From Arachis hypogaea (lineage: Eukaryota; Streptophyta; Magnoliopsida; Fabales; Fabaceae), in assembly GCF_003086295.3 (NCBI RefSeq), contig NC_092042.1, positions 40,161,419 through 40,225,418 on the forward strand: 64,000 nucleotides of DNA. Direction: 5' to 3'. Every line of letters starts with the position of its first letter. The first letter of the stretch is position 1. Made by a program: the position numbers and the translations under genes. This document shows positions 1 through 9,749 of the stretch, one piece after another. Below the pieces are notes generated by a model. The model made no database searches, was not told where the DNA came from, and was given only the letters and a program-made list of their open reading frames with translations.

Positions 1-380
1 GGTTAGCTAGCCTCAAAGAATGTGTCTCAAACATAGGACTTAGGATGGATAGTTGCTTTCTTTCCTTTCTTGGTGAACCAACTTAGCTTACTAATCATCC
101 TACCATAAACATTCAGAATGCATGTCACAAAATGACTCCACTCTTGTTCTTCCCATAACAATTTCTTTTTTGATTAACTTAAAGAGACAAGCATACAAGT
201 AAGAAAGATGAAAGTGAGCATTCAAGGCATTAGGCTCAATAACATAGACCTAAGCAAAGAGAATTAAATGCATAATTGAAAATCCTAAGCTACCATGGAA
301 GCATGTTCTATTTCATACATGATTTTTCTTATTTAAAGCTTTGGAAAAGAAGGTAAACTAAGAAGGAACTTCACCACCTT
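1..380 (-). other. 3' noncoding region of element G
   Basis: AT-rich sequence downstream of the last ORF2 stop codon. No reading frame, LTR terminus or repeat was recognised. By comparison with B, C and D, the 3' LTR of G should lie just left of the window. Confidence 0.5.
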
Positions 381-1934
381 TCACTTGTTGGTATGCTCAT
401 TCTCTTCTACTCCCTTGCCATTTGTAGATTCGCTTTGTCCACTTGTGCTTCCTCTCATCCGATTTGCTCTAGCTAATTTCCAATCTTCTAGTGCCTTCCT
501 TACTGATTCATGACTTTGTTCAACCCTTTCGGGCTCCACTCGTGCTCATTCATCCTTTACATCCTCATATTTTGTGATTCCTGGATGCAAAACAGGTAAT
601 TGTCTGACTAGATATCCAAGCCTGGCTTGGGTATTCACATTGTATCCAGTCTCACTCATGTAGACTCCTTCCGAGAATGTTCTATATTCATCGAAAAGAT
701 CTGCTTGTTCTCTTTGTTTCCTATGCATCTCATGAATGTGTGCTCCTTGATGTGCTTGGATGTTGATTAGCCTTTGGATGGCTTCTTGTTGTTGATCATG
801 TTTCTAATTTAGGTTGTGGAAGGATTCACTCCATTGTCTTCCTTGTTCCAATTGCTGATCCATCAGTTGTTTTTGCCACTCCCCTTGTTGATTCATCCAT
901 CTAGAAAGTGACTCTTCATGGCGATCCCTTGATTGTATTTGGAGCTCTCTTTACGCCTCCTGATTTTCCATGCATTGCCTATATAAGGTGCCAATAGCCT
1001 CCTGCAGTTGGTGCATGCTTAGGGTGGCTGAAGCTTGCTCTTGTGGATGTTGTTCTTCTTCAGCTTGATGAGCTGGCCTCTTTCGTACCCTTCGTGGAGG
1101 TAATGGAGTTGCAGCAGCGTGCATCCGATGATAAGTGAGTGGAAGACCAACCTTTATCCACTCAGGGTTTTCATCTTCGAATATCACCCTGGCCAGTTTG
1201 CAAAGGCGAAAGATAGTGCTAGGATAACCCAGCTTTCCTCCAGAGTCACTCTTCTCGGTGAGCTTCCGAATGCCTTGAGCTCTAAGTTCATGAACCTTGA
1301 TCTCTCCTCCCTTCATTATACATTGCACCATCGTTTCTCTCTTGAGATTCACTTCCGAGTTGTTTCCAGCTGGGAGAATGGATCTCCTTACAATTTCGAA
1401 CCATCCTTTAGCCTCAGGGAGGAGATTTCCTCTTTTTATAAATTTCGGCTTCCCCTTGGGACCTCTCTCCCAATCTGCTCCTTGCACACATATATCCTGT
1501 AGAATCTGGTCATAATTGGGGTTTTGGTCCATTCTCGAGTGATAGCTCTCCTCTTCAAAGGGTATGCTTATCAGTTTCAGCACTCTCATGATAGTCATGG
1601 GGCTAAAGTCTACCACGACCCCTCTCAGAAAATTTGTGTATGAGTCATCCTCCTTGTCTTGCCTAACTGGATTTGCATAGAACTCTCTTACTAGAGTGGC
1701 ATTCACCCTTGTGACAGGGTCGGTGAGGAGCTCCCATCTGCGTTGTTCCACCTTCTCTATGATTTTTGGACACTCGGCTTTTGTGACTTGAAAGCCTAGT
1801 TCATAAATGATTTCCTTCTCAGTCATGCACCCATACTGAAGTGCATGATAGAAGGTTCTAAATCGCACTTCATAAAAAGGAGGATGCTCTATGGGTCCCT
1901 TCCCTTTTTGCCTCTTGGAGCTTAATGATGCCAT
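381..1934 (-). pseudogene. ORF2 of element G, plant-transposon-protein type, three in-frame stops
   Basis: The frame opens at ATG 1934 (MASLSSKRQKGKG) and stays in one frame to a stop at 383-381, but is interrupted by TAA (953-951), TAG (806-804) and TGA (548-546). It aligns by eye with the ORF2 of B, C and D: a basic N-terminus, an FYEV motif, a central LVREFYANPV segment, a VDFSP motif, and a C-terminal part rich in Q/E/R that looks coiled-coil. I associate this layout with the 'putative plant transposon protein' family (Pfam Transposase_32 from memory). It sits where Athila elements carry an env-like ORF, but I see no signal peptide or membrane segment. Its function is unknown. Each stop is one C-to-T change away from a sense codon (CAA, CAG, CGA). 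Confidence 0.7.
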
Positions 1935-2728
1935 GAGTGAGGCTCAGTTTGCGAAGATGGTGAAGGCTATGAAGTTGAAGATGAAATTCGGTTGATGTGA
2001 GGCAGAATGTGTCTTAGAGAGAAGGGAGGAAAGGTGAGGATATAAGGTGTACGTGAAGGTTGTGTGAAGGGGTTTATAAAGAGAGATGGCAATTGTTGAA
2101 GGGTGTGGATTGATGGTGTTGTTTGATAGTGGACGGTTGGGGTTTTGAGATTGAATGAGCACAAGGATCACCTCTTTTATGAGGGTCTTGGTTCGGTCTC
2201 CAAAGGCATCCACTCCCAATGTTGCATGGCAACACTTCTAAGGACATTCCCTATGAAGACAAGTGTGAAATTCCCTTGGTGTAGTGGCCGAATCCTTCTT
2301 CCTTAATTGTCCTATCAAGTACCATCAATGTCCTTTTTGATTCCCTATACACGAAAAAGGAAGAATGTGAAAATTAATTGAAAAATTGGTGGAAAATGTG
2401 TGAACTAATAAAATATTTCTTTTTCTTTTTCTTTGTTTCTATATGACTAATTGTTTTCCATGAAAGCAAATCAATCAAGCATTAAGCTACCCATGCATGC
2501 ACGTTGGTACACCAAACTTGTTTGTAATCACATGGTGCAACAAGTCTGGGGAGTGAACTTTCCTCATAAGGTGTGTTCAAACCACACTTGGTGTGCTTTG
2601 AACACCAAACTTATCATGTACTATAAGTTACATGTAGAGGGGCTTTATGTTAGTTGTCAAGATTAATTTGAACTTCCATGGAAATTACCTTATTGCTGTT
2701 ATTAGAAATTTAAGAAAGGAGTTATAGA
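1935..2728 (-). other. Spacer upstream of G ORF2
   Basis: Noncoding sequence between the pol remnant and ORF2. It contains several copies of the CACCAAACTT word (minus strand AAGTTTGGTG) that recurs at PPT-like positions in the related elements. The short frames here have no family resemblance. It lacks the 31-bp palindrome array seen at the equivalent place in B, C and D. Confidence 0.5.
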
Positions 2729-2781
2729 ACATGGGTTGCCTCCCATGAAGCGCTTCTTTAACGTCATTAGCTTGACATTTG
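2729..2781 (-). promoter_or_regulatory. Conserved hairpin at the pol/ORF2 junction of G
   Basis: The plus strand reads CATGGG-TTGCCT-CCCATG, a 6-bp perfect stem, followed by a conserved stretch (AAGCGCTTCTTTAACGTCAT). The same block occurs at the same place in B (about 22216-22263), C (about 29410-29457) and D (about 41944-41991), with TTGGG/CCCAA replacing the stem. It starts just downstream of the pol stop codon. Its function is unknown. Confidence 0.6.
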
Positions 2782-2788
2782 GTTCTTG

Positions 2789-3023
2789 TCAAGGTGGCTG
2801 ATAGTGCTTGAAGTCCTCCCCTCTTGCAATGAACCTATGTCCATTAGCTTTGTTGATAAGCTCCATATGCTCTAAGGACATGATTTTGTTGATGGTATAC
2901 ACTGGGGGAAGCTGAGATGGAATAGTGGGGAGGTGAGGTGGTATAGATGGAAAGTATGTAGAAATCACTTCATCACCTGGTCAGAAATTTTTTGTAGGAA
3001 TTTTCTTATTTCTCCATCCCCTT
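2789..3023 (-). pseudogene. C-terminal remnant of pol in element G
   Basis: Read from 3023, the frame gives KGWRNKKIPTKNF, an in-frame TGA, then a PGDEVISTYF segment, a proline-rich stretch, a VYTINKIMSLEH segment, and a final ARGEDFKHYQPP before a stop at 2791-2789. I recognise this as the usual C-terminal tail of Athila-type pol polyproteins, beyond the integrase. In G it follows gag-protease almost directly (49503 side, once C is removed) through a short linker in a different frame. RT, RNase H and the integrase core are absent. G is therefore a pol-deleted derivative of an autonomous element. Confidence 0.6.
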
Positions 3024-3106
3024 GGAACCCTTTTTTTTCCATTGATGTTGTCTTATTTTCTATGGATTCTTTCTCTAGTGGATTCTTGTTATTGATCTTG
3101 CATGAC

Positions 3107-4828
3107 TGGTGCGCGAAATTGTGAACAATACTTTTCACAACTCTCATAATCCTCGGTAATGAACCCCAAAAACGTGGTGTTCAATACCATGGCATAAACA
3201 CAACTTCGCACAACTAACCAGCAAGTGCACTGGGTCGTCCAAGTAATAAACCTTACGCGAGTAAGGGTCGATCCCACGGAGATTGTTGGTATGAAACAAG
3301 CTATGGTCATCTTGTAAATCTTAGTCAGGCAAACTCAAATGGGTATGGTGATAAACGCATAAAACATAAAGATAAAGATATAGATACTTATGTAATTCAT
3401 TGGTAGGAACTTCAGATAAGCGCATGAAGATGCCTTCCCTTCCGTCTCTCTGCTTTCCTACTGTCTTCATCCAATCCTTCTTACTCCTTTCCATGGCAAG
3501 CTTAAGCAAGGGTTTCACCGTTGTCAGTGGCTACCTCCCATCCTCTCAGTGGAAATGTTCAACGCACCCTGTCACGGCACGGCTATCCATCTGTCGGTTC
3601 TCGATCAGGCCGGAATAGAATCCAGTGATTCTTTTGCGTCTGTCACTAACGCCCCGCCCTCAGGAGTTTGAAGCACATCACAGTCATTCAATCATTGAAT
3701 CCTACTCAGAATACCACAGACAAGGTTAGACCTTCCGGATTCTCTTGAATGCCGCCATCAGTTCTAGCCTATACCACGAAGACTCTGATCTCACAGAATG
3801 GCTGGCTCGGTTGTCAGGCGAGCACTCGGTTGTCAGGCGATCAACCATGCATCGTGTATCAGGAATCCAAGAGATATTCACCCAATCGAAGGTAGAACGG
3901 AGGTGGTTGTCAGTCACACGTTCATAGGTGAGAATGATGATGAGTGTTACGGATCATCACATTCATCAAGTTGAAGAGCAAGTGATATCTTAGAACAAGA
4001 ACAAGCGGAATTGAATAGAAGAACAATAGTAATTGCATTAATACTCGAGGTACAGCAGAGCTCCACACCATAATCTATGGTGTGTAGAAACTCCACCGTT
4101 GAAAATACATAAGAACAAGGTCTGGGCATGGCCGAGAGGCCAGCCCCCAAAACGTGATCAAAAGACCTAAAATGATCCAAAGATTCCAAAGATCAGATGA
4201 TGAAAATACAATAGTAAAAGGTCCTACTTATAGAAAACTAGTAGTCTAAGGTTTACAGAAATGAGTAAATGACATAAAAATCCACTTCCGGGCCCACTTG
4301 GTGTGTGCTTGGGCTGAGCATTGAAGCATTTTCGTGTAGAGACTTCTCTTGGAGTTAAACGCCAGCTTTTATGCCAGTTTGGGCGTTTAACTCCCATTCT
4401 TGTGCCAATTCCGGCGTTTAACGCTGGAATTTCTGAAGGTGACTTTGAACGCCGGTTTGGGCCATCAAATCTTGGGCAAAGTATGGACTATCATATATTG
4501 CTGGAAAGCCCAGGATGTCTATTTCTAACGCCGTTGAGAGAGAGCCAATTGGGCTTCTGTAGCTCTAGAAAATCCACTTTGAGTGCAGGGAGGTCAGAAT
4601 CCAACAGCATCTGCAGTCCTTTTCAGTCTCTGAATCAGATTTTTGCTCAGGTCCCTCAATTTCAGCCAGAAAATACCTGAAATCACAGAAAAACACACAA
4701 ACTCATAGTAAAGTCCAAAAAAGTGAATTTTAACTAAAAACTAATAAAAATATACTAAAAACTAACTAGATCATACTAAAAACATACTAAAAACAATGCC
4801 AAAAAGCGTACAAATTATCCGCTCATCA
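3107..4828 (-). repeat. 3' LTR of element C (1722 bp)
   Basis: Begins TGGTGCGCGAAATTG and ends CCGCTCATCA, so it has TG...CA termini. It is preceded by the TSD ATGAC and followed by the hairpin-PPT block. The U5 side (3107-3300) holds the conserved stem CCTTAC-GCGA-GTAAGG (3251-3266). The U3 holds three palindromic cores at 4351, 4382 and 4413, exactly 31 bp apart. The TATA equivalent is CTACTTATAG, degenerate relative to B. Confidence 0.85.
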
Positions 4829-5730
4829 CAACACCAAACTTAAATTGTTGCTTGTCCTCAAGCAACTGAAGATCAAATAAGATAAAAAGAAGAGAATATG
4901 CAATGAATTCCAAAAACATCTATGAAGATCAGTATTAATTAGATGAGCGGGGCTTTTAACTTTTTGCCTCTGAATAGTTTTGGCATCTCACTCTATCCTT
5001 TAAAATTCAGAATGATTGGCTTCTTTAGGAACTCAGAATCCAGATAGTGTTATTGATTCTCCTAGTTAAGTATGATGATTATTGAACATAGCTACTTATT
5101 GAGTCTTGGCTGTGGCCCAAAACACTCTGTCTTCCAGTATTACCACCGGATACATACATGCCACAGACACATAATTGGGTGAACCTTTTCAGATTGTGAC
5201 TCAGCTTTGCTAAAGTCCCCAATTAGAGGTGTCCAGGGTTCTTAAGCACACTCTTTTTTTTTTTGCCTTGAATCACAACTTTATTTTTTCCTTTCTCTCT
5301 TTTTTTTCGTTTTCGATTTTTTTTTGAATAGAAATGCTTTTTCTTGCTTCAAGAATCATTTTAATGATTTTTCAGATCCTCAGTAACATGTCTCCATTTT
5401 CATCATTCTTTCAAGAGCCAACATTCATGAACCACAAATTCAAGATACATATGCACTGTTTAAGCATACATTCAGAGAACAACAATATTGCCACCACATC
5501 AAAATAATTAACTGTTATAAAATTCAAAATTCATGCAATTCTTTCTTTTTTTTTTTTCAATTAAGAACACTTTTATTTAAGAGAGGTGATGGATTCATAG
5601 GACATTCATAACTTTAAGGCATAGACACTAAGACACCAATGATCACAAGACACAAACATGGATAAACATAAGCACAAAAATTCGAAAAATAGAGAAATAA
5701 AGAACAAGAAAATTAAGGAACGGGTCCACC
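4829..5730 (-). other. 3' untranslated region of element C
   Basis: Noncoding sequence between the ORF2 stop and the 3' LTR. Next to the LTR is a PPT-like AAGTTTGGTGTTG (minus strand) preceded by an 8-bp perfect hairpin (arms 4847-4854 and 4859-4866). Around 5255-5330 are long T-rich tracts. No coding potential seen. Confidence 0.65.
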
Positions 5731-5972
5731 TTAGTGATGGCGGCTCTTTCTTCCTCTTGAAGATCCTATGGAGTGCTTGAGCTCCTCAATATCTCTTCCT
5801 TGTCTTTGTTGTTCCTCTCTCATGATTCTTTGATCTTCTCTAATTTCATGGAGGATGATGGAGTGTTCTTGATGCTCCACCCTTAGTTGTCCCATGTTGG
5901 AACTCAATTCTCCTAGGGAGGTGTTCAGTTGCTCCCAATAGTTTTGTGGAGGAAAGTTCATCCCTTGAGGAA
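5731..5972 (-). pseudogene. C-terminal part of C ORF2, severed by insertion of B
   Basis: Encodes about 80 codons from GMNFPPQNYWEQLN to a basic SSRGRKSRHH end, with a heptad-like QEHSIILHEIREDQRIMREE stretch (probable coiled coil). The rest of this gene is at 27980-28867. The break is at AGGAA, which is duplicated at 5968-5972 and 27980-27984, so insertion of B split one gene. Frames reading further upstream run into LTR sequence and are chimeric. Confidence 0.75.
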
Positions 5973-7636
5973 TGGTGCGCGAAATTGTGAACAATACTTT
6001 TTCACAACTCTCATAATCCCCGGTCATGAGCCCCAAAAACTTGGTATCTCAATACCATGGCATTACACAACTTCGCACAACTAACCAGCAAGTGCACTGG
6101 GTCGTCCAAGTAATAAACCTTACGCGAGTAAGGGTCGATCCCACGGAGATTGTTAGTATGAAGCAAGCTATGGTCATCTTGTAAATCTTAGTCAGGCAGA
6201 CTCAAAGGTATATGGTGATGAACGAAAATAAACACAAAGATAAAGATAGAGATACTTATGTAATTCATTGGTAGGAACTTCAGATAAGCGCATGAAGATG
6301 CCTTCCCTTCCGTCTCTCTGCTTTCCTACTGTCTTCATCCAATCCTTCTTATTCCTTTCCATGGCAAGCTTGTGTAGGGTTTCACCGTTGTCAATGGCTA
6401 CCTCCCATCCTCTCAGTGAAAACGATTGCATATGCTCTGTCACAGCATAGCGGAATTCAGCTGTCGGTTCTCGGTCAGGCCGGAGTAGAATCCATCGATT
6501 CTTTTGCGTCTGTCACTAACGCCCCGCCCGCTAGGAGTTTGAAGCACGTCACAGTCATTCAATCATTGAATCCTACTCAGAATACCACAGACAAGGTTAG
6601 ACCTTCCGGATTCTCTTGAATGCCGCCATCAGTTCTTGCCTATACCACGAAGATTCCGGTTAAAGAATCCAAGAGATATTCACCCAATCGAAAGTAGAAC
6701 GGAGGTGGTTGTCAGTCACACGTTCATAGGTGAGAATGATGATGAGTGTCACGGATCATCACATTCATCAAGTTGAAGAACAAGTGATATCTTAGAACAA
6801 GAACAAGCGGAATTGAATGGAAGAACAATAGTAATTGCATTAATACTCGAGGTACAGCAGAGCTCCACACCTTAATCTATGGTGTGTAGAAACTCCACCG
6901 TTGAAAATACATAAGCATAAGGTCTAGGCATGGCCGAATGGCCAGCCTCCCAATGATCTAAGAACTAGATGTCCAAAGATGATCTAAAGATTAAAAGAAA
7001 TCCAAAGATGAAAATACAATAGTAAAGGGTCCTATTTATAGAGAACTAGTAGCCTAAGGTTTACATAGATGAGTAAATGACATAAAAATCCACTTCCGGG
7101 CCCACTTGGTGTGTGCTTAGGCTGAGCAATGAAGCATGTTTCGTGCAGAGACTCTTCTTGGAGTTAAACGCCAGCTTTTATGCCAGTTTGGGCGTTTAAC
7201 TCCCATTTGGGTGCCAGTTCCGGCGTTTAACGCTGGGATTTCTGAGGGTGACTTTGAACGCCGGTTTGGGCCATCAAATCTTGGGCAAAGTATGGACTAT
7301 CATATATTGCTGGAAAGCCCAGGATGTCTACTTTCCAACGCCGTTGAGAGCGCGCCAATTGGGCTTCTGTAGCTCTAGAAAATCCACTTTGAGTGCAGGG
7401 AGGTCAGAATCCAACAGCATCTGCAGTCCTTTTCAGTCTCTGAATCAGATTTTTGCTCAGGTCCCTCAATTTCAGCCAGAAAATACCTGAAATCACAGAA
7501 AAACACAAACTCATAGTAAAGTCCAAAAAAGTGAATTTTAACTAAAAACTAATAAAAATATACTAAAAACTAACTAGATCATACTAAAAGCATACTAAAA
7601 ACAATGCCAAAAAGCGTACAAATTATCCGCTCATCA
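5973..7636 (-). repeat. Hybrid LTR: B-type left part, C-type right part (1664 bp)
   Basis: Complete TGGTGCGCG...CTCATCA LTR. Left of about 7352 it carries B-type marks (GCATTACACAAC, CTTGTGTAGGG, CTTTCCAACGCC, GAGAGCGCGCC). Right of about 7374 it carries marks private to the 3' LTR of C (GCTCTAGAAAATCC, CACTTTGAGTG, CCTTTTCAGTCTC, TAGATCATACTA, AAGCGTACAAA). The switch lies within about 22 shared bases. This is the product expected from unequal crossing-over between the 3' LTRs of B and C. A minus-strand TATAAATA is at 7040-7033. Confidence 0.75.
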
Positions 7637-8779
7637 CAACACCAAACTTAAATTGTTGCTTGTCCTCAAGCAACTAAAGATCAAATAAGATAAAAAAAAA
7701 GAGAATATGCAATGAATTCCAAAAACATCTATGAAGATCAGTATTAATTAGATGAGCGGGGCTTTTAGCTTTTTGCCTCTGAATAGTTTTGGCATCTCAC
7801 TCTATCCTTTAATTCAGAATGATTGGCTTCTTTAGGAACTCAGAATCCAGATAGTGTTATTGATTCTCCTAGTTAAGTATGATGATTCTTGAACATAGCT
7901 ACTTATTGAGTCTTGGCTGTGGCCCAAAACACTCTGTCTTCCAGTATTACCACCGGATACATACATGCCACAGACACATAATTGGGTGAACCTTTTCAGA
8001 TTGTGACTCAGCTTTGCTAAAGTCCCCAATTAGAGGTGTCCAGGGTTCTTAAGCACACTCTTTTTTTTTTTGCCTTGAATCACAACTTTATTTTTTCCTT
8101 TCTCTCTTTTTTTTCGTTTTCGTTTTTTTTTTTTGAATAGAAATGCTTTTTCTTGCTTCAAGAATCATTTTAATGATTTTTCAGATCCTCAGTAACATGT
8201 CTCCTTTTTCATCATTCTTTCAAGAGCCAACATTCATGAACCACAAATTCAAGATACATATGCACTGTTTAAGCATACATTCAGAGAACAACAATATTGC
8301 CACCACATCAAAATAATTAACTGTTATAAAATTCAAAATTCATGCAATTCTTTCTTTTTTTTTTCAATTAAGAACACTTTTATTTAAGAGAGGTGATGGA
8401 TTCATAGGGCATTCATAACTTTAAGGCATAGACACTAAGACACTAATGATCACAAGACACAAACATGGATAAACATAAGCACAAAAATTCGAAAAATAGA
8501 GAAATAAAGAACAAGAAAATTAAGGAACGGGTCCACCTTAGTGATGGCGGCTCTTTCTTCCTCTTGAAGATCCTATGGAGTGCTTGAGCTCCTCAATATC
8601 TCTTCCTTGTCTTTGTTGTTCCTCTCTCATGATTCTTTGATCTTCTCTAATTTCATGGAGGATGATGGAGTGTTCTTGATGCTCCACCCTTAGTTGTCCC
8701 ATGTTGGAACTCAATTCTCCTAGGGAGGTGTTCAGTTGCTCCCAATAGTTTTGTGGAGGAAAGTTCATCCCTTGAGGAA
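7637..8779 (-). repeat. Tandem duplicate of the 3' interior of element C
   Basis: Nearly identical to 4829-5972: the same hairpin-PPT block (arms 7655-7662/7667-7674), the same T-rich tracts, the same ORF2 C-terminus (8538-8779), and the same AGGAA before the next LTR (8775-8779). It ends directly on the true 3' LTR of B. The duplication is explained by the crossover recorded in the hybrid LTR. There is no new coding content. Confidence 0.75.
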
Positions 8780-9262
8780 TGGTGCGCGAAATTGTGAACA
8801 ATACTTTTTCACAACTCTCATAATCCCCGGTCATGAGCCCCAAAAACTTGGTAGCTCAATACCATGGCATTACACAACTTCGCACAACTAACCAGCAAGT
8901 GCACTGGGTCGTCCAAGTAATAAACCTTACGCGAGTAAGGGTCGATCCCACAGAGATTGTTAGTATGAAGCAAGCTATGGTCATCTTGTAAATCTTAGTC
9001 AGGCAGACTCAAAGGTATATGGTGATGAACGAAAATAAACACAAAGATAAAGATAGAGATACTTATGTAATTCATTGGTAGGAACTTCAGATAAGCGCAT
9101 GAAGATGCCTTCCCTTCCGTCTCTCTGCTTTCCTACTGTCTTCATCCAATCCTTCTTATTCCTTTCCATGGCAAGCTTGTGTAGGGTTTCACCGTTGTCA
9201 ATGGCTACCTCCCATCCTCTCAGTGAAAACGATTGCATATGCTCTGTCACAGCATAGCGGAA
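8780..9262 (-). repeat. 3' LTR of element B, left fragment
   Basis: Begins TGGTGCGCG and matches the hybrid and other LTRs up to AGCATAGCGGAATTCA, where element A begins. It resumes at 18528. About 40 bp of LTR sequence around the junction is missing. It contains the conserved U5 hairpin and the CACTGGGTCGTCC / GGGTCGATCCCACGG block. Confidence 0.8.
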
Positions 9263-9709
9263 TTCATACCCTGACCGGGCTCCTCCAAACTCGGCAAATT
9301 CATAAAAGGTCCGACCTCGTCCTAAGGCCCACGCCTAAAGGTCGGACCTCGGACAATAAAGCAAAGGAAGGCCCATCAAAAGGAACGCAGCCCAATGCCT
9401 AAAGGCCGAAAAGGCCTAGAAAAGGCGGTTCCACAAAGATAGAGATAAAACCCCCAAAGATAAGATAAGATAAGAATATCTTATCCAGGGAAGATCACGG
9501 CCAACTACTATAAATACACTGGAGCACCCAGGTATGGCATTCATCCCACATTCTACACATATCTGCTTGGACCCATGCTAACTTAAGCATCGGAGTGTCA
9601 TTGCAGGTACAACCACCAACCACTCCGCATATCAAGCTCGGGTCCCTGAACCCCCACCTCGGGCCTCTCCAGACGACCGAGCTACACGTTTCAGGTAACC
9701 CCCGGAACA
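9263..9709 (+). repeat. 5' LTR of element A (lacks its first two bases)
   Basis: Starts TTCATACCCTG, where the intact LTR starts TGTTCATACCCTG, and ends CCCGGAACA. U3 holds an 11-bp perfect inverted repeat (AGGTCCGACCT 9307-9317, AGGTCGGACCT 9339-9349) and tandem GATAA units followed by CTTATC shortly before the TATA box. Confidence 0.85.
9509..9516 (+). promoter_or_regulatory. TATA box of the A 5' LTR
   Basis: TATAAATA about 250 bp into the LTR, preserved in all copies of this family (3' LTR 18327-18334). About 30-60 bp upstream are three overlapping GATAAG units, a GATA-factor/I-box type motif. Transcription should start around 9540. Confidence 0.65.
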
Positions 9710-9710
9710 T

Positions 9711-9728
9711 TGGCGCCGTTGCCGGGGA
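9711..9728 (+). other. Primer-binding site of element A
   Basis: TGGCGCCGTTGCCGGGGA begins two bases after the LTR. It is complementary to the 3' end of plant tRNA-Asp as I remember it. The same site occurs at 31965-31982 (E) and 51547-51564 (H). Confidence 0.8.
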
Positions 9729-9749
9729 CCTGGAAGTCATTCCTTTACC

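Larger units (their letters stand above)
1..3106 (-). mobile_element. Element G, 3' portion (oldest, outermost Athila-like element)
   Basis: This is the downstream part of a minus-strand, Athila-like Ty3/gypsy element; its other pieces are 49498-51096 and 60486-60823. Removing element C (3107-49497) makes the G reading frame continuous across the duplicated ATGAC (3102-3106 and 49498-49502). In transcription order this piece holds a pol C-terminal remnant (3023-2789), a conserved hairpin (about 2780-2729), a spacer, ORF2 (1934-381) and 3' noncoding sequence (380-1). Neither LTR of G is in the window. Many nonsense codons mark it as old. Confidence 0.75.

Noticed and set aside
1944..2219. Small serine/proline-rich frames upstream of ORF2 (also 21446-21932, 41150-41631)
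   Set aside because: Low-complexity translations of G-rich/pyrimidine-rich spacers, not conserved between elements.
6192..6443. Recurrent 60-83 codon frames inside every long LTR (also 8999-9250, 26566-26817, 46280-46519, 47989-48189)
   Set aside because: They repeat only because the LTR repeats, overlap the noncoding U5 block, occur on both strands and show no domain.
9711..9728. tRNA gene
   Set aside because: Only the complement of a tRNA 3' end is present, next to an LTR; it is a primer-binding site.
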